Part shown: in pieces, positions 43,581-52,510 of the stretch
Position numbering within the stretch: the stretch's first letter is position 1
How the letters are laid out: each line of letters opens with the position of its first letter
NCBI GenBank assembly: GCA_019828595.1
Contig: JAHQRK010000013.1
Coordinates: 62,001 to 126,000, forward strand
Length of the DNA stretch: 64,000 nt
DNA from: Aphanomyces cochlioides
Lineage: Eukaryota > Oomycota > Saprolegniomycetes > Saprolegniales > Verrucalvaceae
Reading direction: 5' to 3'
Made by a program: the position numbers and the translations under genes
The notes under the pieces: model-generated
Databases searched by the model: none
What the model saw: the letters and a program-made list of their open reading frames with translations, nothing else
Told to the model about the DNA's origin: nothing

Positions 43581-43657
43581 GCGTTCGCGTTGGTTTGGCA
43601 TCAATGATCCTCTCGAGGGTAAATTCATTGTTCAATTTACCATTGAGACGCTCTCCG

Positions 43658-43798
43658 ATGCCAAATCAACGCGAATGCAAAGGCCCCACGACGGATGAGA
43701 AACGTCGCGTGTTGGATGCGTTTACTCAAGGCAACCAAGACTGGAAGACAGTTGCAAAACACAACGGCATTTCTCTGTCCTTTCAACACGTACCTTGA
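43658..43798 (+). pseudogene. mariner-type transposase N-terminal fragment
   Basis: MPNQRECKGPTTDEKRRVLD then AFTQGNQDWKTVAKHNGI: the N-terminal HTH pattern of oomycete Tc1/mariner-like transposases. The frame is lost after about 40 residues and no catalytic domain follows. It starts inside a hairpin that may be a decayed element end. Confidence 0.5.
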
Positions 43799-43799
43799 G

Positions 43800-45004
43800 G
43801 CGCGAATGACCTTGCTTGAAGTAGCAACATTTCATTCCATGACTTCGATCACTCAGCCTCTGGTCGTGCGCGAGGCTTTGTTTTGCCAACGAAATCAAGA
43901 TTTCATATTATTATGTTTGTAATATTGTCTTTTTCACCCAAATTTGTATTTCTCTACCAAAATTGAATTCATTTCCAAATCGATTCGATCATACTGAAGT
44001 CAAGTATAAGGGCCTGGTCGGGGAAGAAATCCATCCCTGCCAGGCAGGAACGTTATCCGGAATTTTTTTGACGTTTTTTTAAAATATTAATATCAAAAAG
44101 TATTTTTTCGATTTTCTTGAAAATGTGTCTGAAGCAGGAACGGACTTGTTGAGGCAGAGATGGATCATCTCTGCCTGGAAAAAGGCGTTCCTGCCGGAAA
44201 TTATTGGAATTGACTAATCAGAAGCCTGAATCCGTCCCTGAAGCATGGATGGAATGATGTTTCATTTAATGAAAGGAACAGTAAATTGGCCAAATAAATT
44301 TCACGTGTGTGTTGGTGTGTTTTGCTTGAATTTGGTATATACTCGATTCGGATTGGCTGATCGATTTGCAGATCGATTTGAAAAATCGATACATTTCAGA
44401 CCCCTCTCACAATTTCGAATGAAATCGACAATAAAATCAACGTTTTCTTTTTGTTCCTTTTCACTGTTCAACTTGATCGGGCAAAGGTGTAGTCTCGTCG
44501 AGTTGTGCACACATTGTAGAACTACGCATTTGACACGACTGCAAGCGAGTGTGGTCGTCGGTAGCGTCGCTGGATCAGCGACGAATCTCGATACACCCCT
44601 GATGAGCTAGTCTTCTATGCCTTTGAATGGAGCAGCCCACGACACGCCCCATGGTGGAATCGAGTTGTTTTGTCGTACGGTTGAATGGGTACGCCTTGCG
44701 CTTCGTCACATTATAGTGAATTGTATGGCAAATTGGCTACAGAGCTGGCGACATCAGCCATATGAGTGTTGTCCCGTCTTTGTCTCCCTCCATCCATCGT
44801 GCCGCCTCTATTGTCACTTGACCAAGGTGAACGTGCTTGTCCATTCGAGGTTCCCGACGTGATTTCCATTGGTGCACACAGCAAAATGAATGGAAACACA
44901 CTTATCGAGTGGATCACACGTTCAAAACGACAGACTTTGTCTGTGTGACTCTGCTATGTCCAGTGTATCCGGCATTTACGTGTACACGTTGATTTGCAGA
45001 AGAA
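43800..45004. other. no recognisable gene
   Basis: Contains the inverted partners of 39421-39502 and 39592-39622. A 44020-44240 stretch has short inverted pieces (GGCAGGAACG and complement). Frames up to 121 codons have no domain. Confidence 0.4.
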
Positions 45005-45006
45005 TA

Positions 45007-46823
45007 CTTCCTCCGTTCGGAAATATAAGAGCCGAAAGCAAGAATCGACAATTCGGAAATATAAGAGCCACATTTTTGTATACAATTTTCAAGTCTATCG
45101 GTCGTACGGATGACAAGCTAGATTTTACCGGATAGTCACATCTCAACAAGTAGCATTCCGGCAGCAACACAAAGCGCGTCGACCTGAATATCGTCGACCT
45201 CTGGATCGCTCAAGGCGGTACTTTCAAGAAGATCGATCAGCTCATTTTCGGCTCGCAAGTTCATGATCTCCATGTTCAACATCGCCTCCATGACCAAAGC
45301 ATCCTCCGTAACAAGATGCGCAATTGCTTCTTCATACGCCGCACGATCGCACTGAGCGTTGTCAAGCAATTTTCCACAACCAGCCATCTTGTCTTTCGAA
45401 GCATGGGGTAGCTTGAACTCATTACCCCCTTTCGCCTTGACAATCTCTAGTAGAACAAGCTGAAGACTTTGCCAAATCTTGCCAAGTTTTGCCGAGGAAT
45501 ACTTCCCAAATTCGAGTTCAACGCAGTGTATCAGCTGATCAATGGTTTGAGGTGAATGCTTATACTGGAGAGATTGTATTGACGCAAAAAAGCCAAGGTC
45601 TAGAACATTCGTGTCAGGAGAGTTTGGTGGTTGTGCGGCAATGGCAAAATCCCATCCAGACGTCTTCAATTCCAAGAAAGCCGCCACAATTCTTTCGTCA
45701 TTCCAGGGAACATGTGCTGGCGCGTTGTCATGTTGTAGAACAATACGCTTTCGAGTCGTAAATGTTGGCCAGACGTCCATAATTCGAGGTAATACACGTT
45801 TGATAAGCGTTTCACGATAAACATCCTTGGTGACATTCACACAATTCGTGACAAGCGTGCCAGCAGGGCGATTTCGTGAGCCCCTTAAAGCTGGGAATTT
45901 TTCAACAAAAGGGAACATGCCAACTTTGCCGTCGAACCAAGTACCATCAGGTAATACACGCGGTCTTGCAAGACAAGCCAAGAACATGACTTTGGTTGTA
46001 AAGCGTTTGCTTTTGCAGTGACGCTGGGTACGGGCTCATCGGGGGCAAGATAGTACTTCTCGTTTTCAAATCGCAAGTAAAACCATTTCTCATCAAGGTG
46101 TATGATTTCATCCATGTCCATCATTTCCATGTTGGGCTTAATGAACCCCAAGGCGAATTTTAGTCGTGCATACTTGTTTGCACTCGTTAACAATGGTTTA
46201 ACGCTGCTGCTGTGTCGCTTCATCATTCCTTTTTTCAAATACGAGTGTAAAGTTGATATTGAAACGTCTAGAAGGAAGCTTGTAAGGTTGATTTTCATTG
46301 CTATCATACCAAATTGAAATGCAAGATCGCGAAATGTACCACGATCTCTCAATTTAATCTTCTTAAGACGTTCAGCAAATGTTTCTGGTGTGAACTTGGC
46401 CTTTCGCCCACACGCCTTCTTCTTTTTCATATCTACACTGACGGCATGGTCGACTTGCGCGCTTGGGTGTGGGCGGAGTTTGTACCAAATCTTCTTTATG
46501 ACGTTGAAGCCGCATCCATAAACAGCAGCTACATTCTTGAACGTGTTCTTAGGCAGCTTATTGCCCGTGGCATGATGCAACAGAAGGCGGACAACCTCGT
46601 TTCTTTCTTTGTCGCTCAATACTCGACGCTTACGAATCCCATTGCCAACCATTTCAAATATCAAATGACTGCTTCCACTTCGAAGTTTGCAACGAAACAA
46701 AGTGCTAAAGATTGATTGGATTATTTTCTATAATTTTAGCCAATTAAAACAACGAAATTCGGATTCACCGAGGTTTCCTGGTGAGGGGCGTGAATCGACT
46801 CTTATACTTCCGAACGGAGGGAG
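45007..46823. mobile_element. full-length mariner element
   Basis: 1817 bp between TA (45005-45006 and 46824-46825). Ends are inverted: CTTCCTCCGTTCGGAAATAT at the left and CTCCCTCCGTTCGGAAGTAT at the right, both then AAGAG. This is the Stowaway-type mariner end. TTCGGAAATATAAGAGCC is repeated directly at 45015-45032 and 45052-45069, a likely second transposase-binding site. One transposase gene with a single frameshift. Confidence 0.92.
45136..46652 (-). pseudogene. plant-type mariner transposase with one frameshift
   Basis: ATG 46652 (MVGNGIRKRRVLSDKERNEV). N-terminal HTH region, then IIHLDEKWFYLRF (first Asp). Near 46010 an A-run is one base short and the frame shifts; it continues MFLACLARPRVLPDG, LQHDNAPAH (second Asp), QPPNSPDTNVLDLGFFASIQ (third Asp) to 45136. 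LDLGFF is the signature of plant-type DD39D mariners, but here 42 residues separate the last two Asps by my count. Only one lesion was found, so the element is very young or the base is a sequencing error. Confidence 0.88.
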
Positions 46824-46825
46824 TA

Positions 46826-47419
46826 CCAATGAAACACTTGTTGGTGGACGGGAACGGTTTTCTGTTAATCATGGCTTCTGATATGGAGAATTTTATATCG
46901 TTGTCTTCGAAACGCTCTCCTGGGTCAATGTCATGGAGGACATTCGCCTACCATTCCACGACAAAATTGACACCTTTCTCTAAATTGCCATTCTTGTCTT
47001 ATCAGCAAATTTGTACTCCGTGTTGTCATTTTACGCAAAGTTACGTTGGAGCTACGTACGGAGTTCGAACATGGGTCGCCAACAAAACCACGCTCCCAGG
47101 CGATCTTTACCCATCTTGTCTCAGAGGAATTGGGAAATGAAGGGTGCAAAGCCTCTCGATCTAGCTTTGTATGCTCGCACGAGTGGAGAAGAGAGCCATC
47201 AACTTCCTACTTGTTGCAATGTTCACAGCGAGTTGGAAACTGCAGACTGAGCTCCCTCAGTCGACTGCTAGCCCCTTGCAATATGGTAATGACTGTCTCT
47301 GGGTTTTTGTCACAGTGCTTGGCGCAGTTCAAATAGACGACCAAGACGCACCCAAGTGAGTGCTCGCGTTGACAGTCGTTTCCGAGGCGAGCTTTGTCTC
47401 GTTTATGATACGAGCCCTT
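46826..47419. other. duplicated WRKY19-unit 5' flank
   Basis: 47205-47419 is matched by 53690-53906 (AGCGAGTTGGAAACTNCAGACTGA, CAGTGCTTGGCGCAGTTCAAA). No gene. Confidence 0.5.
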
Positions 47420-47436
47420 TCATTTTGCTTTTCGCC
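47420..47436 (+). promoter_or_regulatory. Inr/FPR-like core promoter
   Basis: TCATTTTGCTTTTCGCC abutting ATG 47437, identical to 36284-36300. Confidence 0.6.
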
Positions 47437-47952
47437 ATGCATGTCAAGTGTTTCTTCACCGACTGCGCTCACGAGGTCATGCCTGGGTCTTGGAAATGCC
47501 ACGTCCACCGCAAACGATCGCGTTGCGTCGTGGTCAACTGTACCAACCAAGTGTACGCCCGACAGCTCTGTGTGCGCCACGGAGGGCGCTCCAAGTGCCT
47601 CTTTGAAAACTGCACGTTGAACCGACGCAGTGGCCACTACTGCGCCCGTCATACACATCTGGACCTGAGGAAAGCGTGCACGGAGCCTGGCTGCGAGAAA
47701 CAAGCTCACGCCCATGGAAAATGCGTCCGACACGGTGGCGGACGAGCATGCAAAGTGCTAGGCTGCACAAAGCATGGACGACAGCGAGGGCTTTGCTATA
47801 AACATTTTCATCGGCTTGTCGCCCCTGCAAGCATGTCCTGCGATCCAACCGACTCGATCCATGCCGTCACAGCCAAGATGTCCATCGCAAACCTCCTCAA
47901 TGATGAAATGTCGGACGTGTCATGGAGAGATACGTCGTTACCTCCTTCGTAG
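47437..47952 (+). CDS. WRKY19-like zinc-repeat protein
   Basis: 171 residues, ATG 47437 (MHVKCFFTDCAHEVMPGSW). Five complete repeats; repeat 3 reads NRRSGHYCARH. The tail is AKMSIANLLNDEMSDVSWRD and ends TSLPPS, six residues shorter than its near-twin at 36301. The promoter is identical to that copy and the 5' flank matches the dead copy at 53923, so this unit has been copied at least twice. Confidence 0.9.
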   Translation: MHVKCFFTDCAHEVMPGSWKCHVHRKRSRCVVVNCTNQVYARQLCVRHGGRSKCLFENCTLNRRSGHYCARHTHLDLRKACTEPGCEKQAHAHGKCVRHGGGRACKVLGCTKHGRQRGLCYKHFHRLVAPASMSCDPTDSIHAVTAKMSIANLLNDEMSDVSWRDTSLPPS

Positions 47953-49243
47953 GAAGAATTAAGTGCTTGATAATGTTGTCTCTGTTGAAGCTACATTGTC
48001 GATAAGAGACTCCAGTGCTTCCGTTCCAACAGACAGTCGCTCAGGCAAGTCCTTGAGCCACAACGTGGCTTATAACTAACGGGGGATCGGCTGGAAGGGG
48101 GAGGCAGGGGCTGGTCGTCGCGAGCTTCTTACTGAATTCGTGAGTGCTTTCCCGCTGAATTCCTCCATAAAAACACTGTAGCTGGCTGTAATTTCTCTCC
48201 AAGTTGTTTCCGAAAGTCTTTGTCACAGCGCCAGCAGAGGGAATACCACCTACGCGACCACTTCCTCTCGTCACGCTAAATGAAATCTGCAATGCGTTTC
48301 ACGTCAAAGCTGAGGGGGATGAGTTTCTTGGACGTGTTAAGCGCCGCCATGATGACTAATCTGTGCAAAGTCGTCATCCAGCTTGGTGCGTTATCAAAAC
48401 AAAGTGTAGGCAGTCGTAGCTGTCGCATTGGAGAAGTAGTTGGACTTTTGGGAAGATCTCGACGCCTTTGGCGATTTGCAGAAGCCACGCGGTGGAATAC
48501 GGCCGATGAACGTACATTGCTCTTCCCTTTGAGCTCTGAAGAAAGACTAGAAGCTGGAATGCACTGGTCGTCAACGACAACATTGCTTGGAGTTAAGACG
48601 ACGACATCTTACTGCTTCATGAAGTTACTAGTGTTAAGCCATTTGAACAGCATCAAAACTACGGGAAACTCAACGTAGACGTTAGAAATGCAACGCCCGC
48701 CCATTCGCACGATGAGTCAGACGCACGGCAATGAGTCTATCCTTCAGCACTACTGCAGTACAGAATTCGTCTTTATTCAGAGTCCAATCCATGCAGTGCA
48801 GCCCGGTAGTAATATAAAAATAATGCTTGCAAAAGCGGGTAATGAATTTCTTGAGTTGCTGAACATCGAGTCCCAAATTGCGCTTTCAAATTTGCATTTC
48901 CAACGAAGACGAAAACCGCAATTTGGTCAAATTGCAGAATTGCTAAAAGTCTCTAATGTGCTGCTTCCGGAAGAACCAACTCGATTCTCGAGGCAACAGC
49001 GCATTGTATTTGCGTTCACCACAGTCTTGGTGATCTTGTAGACGTGTGTCCTGCATCGAGCATGTGATGTTGGAGGTGGCCTTCCCCTTGCCACTACCGA
49101 CGTCGACCACACTGCAAATGTTGAAGGTCAAGTTGAGACGGACGGTTCTGCGCTGATGTACGGTACAATTATCAAATACTGATGGCGACAGACAGCTCCA
49201 ACTGTAGCTAGGTAGTCTCCAATGTTCATTTTCCAGCCTGCCA
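47953..49243. other. duplicated flanks, no gene
   Basis: 48035-48100 matches 3' flanks of 32364 and 36301; 48510-48555 matches 37300 and 54712. A 132-codon frame at 48280-48678 lies across these repeats and has no recognised domain. Confidence 0.45.
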
Positions 49244-49607
49244 TGGAGACGAAATGTTTCTTCACGGATTGCGACAACATGGTCTAGCCTGAGTCTTGGA
49301 AATGCCACTTCCACCGCAAGCGATCCCAGTGTCTTGTCAATGAACTGCACCAAATCTACGCATGAATCTCTGCGTTCGCCATGGAGACTGCTCGTTGAGT
49401 CGGCGCTTGGGCAAATATTGCTCTCGCCATACACACCTGGACCTCAACAAGACATGCACAGAGCCCAATTGTGACAAGCAACCCCACACTCGGGTGAAAA
49501 GCGTCCGCCATGGCGGCGGGCGATTCTGCAATGTGCCAGAGTGTATGAGGAAGAGACAAATTTGGCACGATCCCAGCAAGGCGACGCGGGGACTTTGGAA
49601 AGTCTAG
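49244..49607 (+). pseudogene. WRKY19-like pseudogene
   Basis: ATG 49244, METKCFFTDCDNMV then TAG where relatives have CAG/GAG. Repeat 2 is shortened and frameshifted around 49340. From 49362 the frame shows repeats 3-5 (DCSLSRRLGKYCSRH, CTEPNCDKQPHTRVKSVRH with one Cys lost, RFCNVPECM) and then an internal deletion to KRQIWHDPSK. The upstream TTCATTTTCC initiator is kept. Confidence 0.85.
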
Positions 49608-49818
49608 AGGAGAGCTTGGAGAACCAACGTCAGCAAGCTTTGGATGAGATTTAATCCGTCGCATGGTTCTATGTGGTCGTTGTGCTGCTGACGATCCAAT
49701 AGTGCGCGTTCACGACGATCGGGATCCATCGATGCAAGCTGTGGCGCCTTCACAAGAGGCATTGACGCAGTAGCGAGAGCAACCAAAAGCAGCAGCAAGA
49801 GCAAGAAAAAAGGCGCAT
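49604..49818 (-). pseudogene. small secreted protein, signal peptide frameshifted
   Basis: ATG 49818 starts MRLF, but a T-run of six (seven expected) shifts the frame. With the other frame it reads FFLLLLLLLVALATAS then MPLVKAPQLASMDPDRRERA. This is clearly a paralogue of 50692-50985 (MRLSLTVALALIALTTAS, RPSSKTRELLSMGKGDK): same start, hydrophobic core, TAS cleavage region and K-x-x-x-L-x-SM motif. The promoter is also shared. Opposite strand to its paralogue. The 3' end overlaps the WRKY19-like pseudogene by a few bases and may not be original. Confidence 0.75.
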
Positions 49819-49823
49819 GGCGT

Positions 49824-49840
49824 GGCAAACTTCACAATGA
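49824..49840 (-). promoter_or_regulatory. Inr/FPR-like core promoter
   Basis: Minus strand TCATTGTGAAGTTTGCC, 5 nt before ATG 49818. It closely matches TCATTGCGGAATTTGTC before the paralogue at 50692. Confidence 0.55.
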
Positions 49841-50066
49841 CTCCATACTTCCTGTATCCACTGCAAAAGCTGGACAATAGCTATGATGAGCCAGTGCGTT
49901 GTTGGTTGTTGTCAAGATGAACAATTAGCATCTTGGCTGCGTTCAGTCAGCTTTGTGTCGACTGAACCAAGCCACTGACCGACTGCCGCAAGCCTCTTGT
50001 AAGCTTGGCAAACGAATCTGGGAGTGCTGCGATGATGAGCGCTTGTCTTCTTTCCTCGCGACAGAC

Positions 50067-50627
50067 ATGGATGACAGGATGGTAGTCGTGATTCGTTGTG
50101 GCAAATGGAACGACTTCCATTCTAGTGCTGCAGCTGCAAGAGATCAGTCGGTCAACGCCCTTGGAATTGTGAAATTACGTTGTAGACTGCGCATGTGTGA
50201 TGTAAACCAAATTTGTCGCCACAACCTTGAGCATGTGAAGCCACCAACGCTGAGATGTCTTGGTGAAGTGGCTGTCAGCCTCGACGAACTAGCTCATGCT
50301 TGCCGTACCGAGCATTGGTTTGTTGGTCTCGACTCGAGAGAATCGTCAAAGTTCATCGTGTTGGACTTGGTTCCATGGGTCCAAAAGAAGGCTTTCTCGT
50401 CGGATGATCAACAATTATTCGCAATGCATGACGCGACGAGTCTTCAGTACAATGCAGTTCTTGTCTGCTGGCCACGACGTCATCCAGAGGGGGACACGAG
50501 ATGGGTCTGTGGTGGCGGCTTCCTCGCTGTTCACCGTGTGTCATCCACTGCAGAGAGCAGCCATTATGCATGCTACATACATCAAACAACATGCGAAATG
50601 TTGCAAATGTTGCAAATTTCAATTTAG
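50067..50627 (+). CDS. hypothetical protein, faintly C2-like
   Basis: 186 residues from ATG 50067; the frame is open upstream to 49953 without an ATG, so an upstream exon is possible (an acceptor-like TTCAG lies at about 49941-49945). The run LRCLGEVAVSLDELAHACRT then EHWFVGLDSRESSKFIVLDL resembles the last strands of C2 domains (LGEV-x-I-x-L-x-EL ... W-x-x-L), but no calcium-ligand pattern is evident. No membrane segment. It is one of the few frames in the window that looks neither like a transposon nor WRKY19-like. Function unknown. Confidence 0.4.
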   Translation: MDDRMVVVIRCGKWNDFHSSAAAARDQSVNALGIVKLRCRLRMCDVNQICRHNLEHVKPPTLRCLGEVAVSLDELAHACRTEHWFVGLDSRESSKFIVLDLVPWVQKKAFSSDDQQLFAMHDATSLQYNAVLVCWPRRHPEGDTRWVCGGGFLAVHRVSSTAESSHYACYIHQTTCEMLQMLQISI

Positions 50628-50669
50628 CGGTGCGTGCATCCTTGCGAGAGGAAAGCAGATCAAACCGAG

Positions 50670-50686
50670 TCATTGCGGAATTTGTC
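50670..50686 (+). promoter_or_regulatory. Inr/FPR-like core promoter
   Basis: TCATTGCGGAATTTGTC, 5 nt before ATG 50692. TCATTG resembles the initiator and AATTTGTC the FPR (MWTTTNC). Confidence 0.55.
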
Positions 50687-50691
50687 TTGCC

Positions 50692-50985
50692 ATGCGTCTA
50701 TCGCTCACGGTTGCTCTTGCTCTGATTGCGCTCACGACGGCTTCACGCCCTTCGTCGAAGACACGCGAGCTCTTGTCAATGGGTAAAGGTGACAAAGAGA
50801 AAAGTCCTCCGCGTTTGCGACGAGCTGATCCTCTTCCCGACATGGAGAGTCTTAACTTGGATTTGTCGCGTCTTAGCATGAATGGAGAGGGACACAGCCC
50901 GAAGGGTTCTCCCCGTGGAAAGAAGCGCAGCAAATCGCCCGACTCGCCTCGGTCCCGCGGAAATCGACCCAAGAATAATCATTGA
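50692..50985 (+). CDS. small secreted basic protein
   Basis: 97 residues from ATG 50692. The N terminus MRLSLTVALALIALTTAS is a typical signal peptide with likely cleavage after TAS; the mature part has no Cys and no further membrane segment. The C-terminal third is Ser/Pro/Arg/Lys-rich (SPKGSPRGKKRSKSPDSPRS) like SR-type low-complexity tails, and could act as a nuclear or nucleolar signal if the protein enters another cell; that is speculation. The start is chosen by signal peptide, adjacent promoter and match to the paralogue at 49818. No RxLR or Crinkler LFLAK motif seen. A secreted-protein candidate of unknown function. Confidence 0.7.
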   Translation: MRLSLTVALALIALTTASRPSSKTRELLSMGKGDKEKSPPRLRRADPLPDMESLNLDLSRLSMNGEGHSPKGSPRGKKRSKSPDSPRSRGNRPKNNH

Positions 50986-51824
50986 CAAACGTAGCGCACT
51001 CCGCCACTCAATGCAATCCGCCAGTCTCTAATGATCCTTGTGCTCTTTATGAAATCAACAAGAATTGCTTGATCGTTCTCTCCTTGATTCCTGACAATCC
51101 CGGCACCAACTTGAACACGATGAGACTACTACAGAGCACTCTTTCTTCTAACGATATCACCTAGAGACGTCTGGTAGCTTGAGGATGAACTAAAGCGGCA
51201 TGATTTGCCGTGTTGAGAGCTGCCCCTCCTCCTGCGAACCATCAACCAACAGAAATTCTTTCATGTGCGTTCTACAGGAAGTGCACTTTCGACATGAAAG
51301 TTTGTTGTAGCCCTTCGAGCGACAAGTCCAGAGTTTGTATCCTGTCCAAGCTACCACCGGTGGAAAACGCAATTGATGTCCGAACGAACGCCAGCGATCA
51401 CACGGAGTGTTGCCGAAAAGACGATCGCCCGCACTTTGCAAGTCGCCCAAGATCCCAAAAAAGAAGATGCGATTCCACGGCGCACATGAAGACGACGTGG
51501 TTATGGTTGGGGGAATTCATAAGAACTTCGCAAAGACTTGGTAAGGGAAGACACCCGACAGATAACCATACAGCAATCGTTATTGACATCACATCCAACA
51601 AAAGAACCACAATAGAGATTCTGCAATTGGTCTTCCCAGCTCCCTGTTCTGCTCAGAGTCACATGTTTGTCAAAACCCGAAGTTTTCTTCAAAACTTTAT
51701 GCATCACCTGAGCGGAACCTCTCAAAAGTCTATAATCGTCCGTCCGTGACTCCATTGGATAGAAATATTCACCTCGACCAATCATTTAACTAATATAGAC
51801 TAAATCTCATTCAGAAAATCTTCA
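50986..51824. other. no recognisable gene
   Basis: A 179-codon frame (51210-51749) and overlapping minus frames show no domain. The last bases (CTCATTCAGAAAATCTTC before ATG 51825) look like an Inr/FPR promoter for the next gene. Confidence 0.4.
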
Positions 51825-52510
51825 ATGACGACACCAACACCAACGAAGCGCCGCAAGTTCACTGACAAGGAGGATGTGATGCTCTTGAGGCAAATCAATG
51901 CCGAAAGACCATTTGAGGCACGACAAGGTGAAATCATGAAGGTATGGGCATCCATTGCTCAAGCATTGTCAGAGCAGGTCGACTTCGTGCGACCTGCATT
52001 CGACGCCAAGAAAGCCCAGCACCGATTTGGTGTTCTTATTGAAGGCCATCAAGCCTATGACCGCGAATCTGCGCGTGCTTCGGGAGTGTCGGAGGAGTAC
52101 GACGAGAAACTACAACTCCTGGATGAACTTCTCTCGGCTCTTGATGATGCCAAAGCCGAGGAAAAAGAACGCTCAAGTCGAGCACTCATTGACACCCAGC
52201 GCATGGAATCCGAAGGGGAAATTGTGCGTGCATCGGCCCTTGCCTCTCTCGGAAACGCAAACCAGAACATGACGAAACTGAGGTCACGATGAATGGTGGA
52301 GGTCGAGTTTTGAAGTTGTTTAATGCGATCCAAGATGATGCTAAAAGAGACTTGGACTTTAGAAAAGAGGAGCTGGAAATTTCGAAAATTTCAGTACGAA
52401 TACATGAGCTACGTCGAAAGTATCTAAGTATTCCTCGAGAGTTGGTGGATCCAGGCCGAAGTAGAGACAGATTTGATTGTGTTGGAAATGACAGCAATGA
52501 CAGTTTGTGA
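51825..52510 (+). pseudogene. Harbinger Myb/SANT-like accessory gene, one frameshift
   Basis: ATG 51825: KRRKFTDKEDVMLLRQINAE, RPFEARQGEIMKVWASIAQA, then FDAKKAQHRFGVLIEGH, and SRASGVSEEYDEKLQLLDEL, the Myb/SANT-like pattern repeatedly found beside Harbinger transposases in oomycetes. A frameshift near 52285 separates the C-terminal basic/coiled part (LFNAIQDDAKRDLDFRKEEL) in another frame to 52510. Its 3' end overlaps the 3' end of the convergent transposase gene by about 150 bp. Confidence 0.8.

Noticed and set aside
39421..44002. One large transposon bounded by inverted repeats 39421-39502 and 43912-44002
   Set aside because: The second inverted pair (39592-39622 with 44464-44495) is not in mirror order, and the interior is a mosaic of unrelated relics.
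49604..49828. Full-length secreted protein read from 49828
   Set aside because: That start is TTG; the only suitable ATG (49818) is in another frame, so the gene is annotated as frameshifted.
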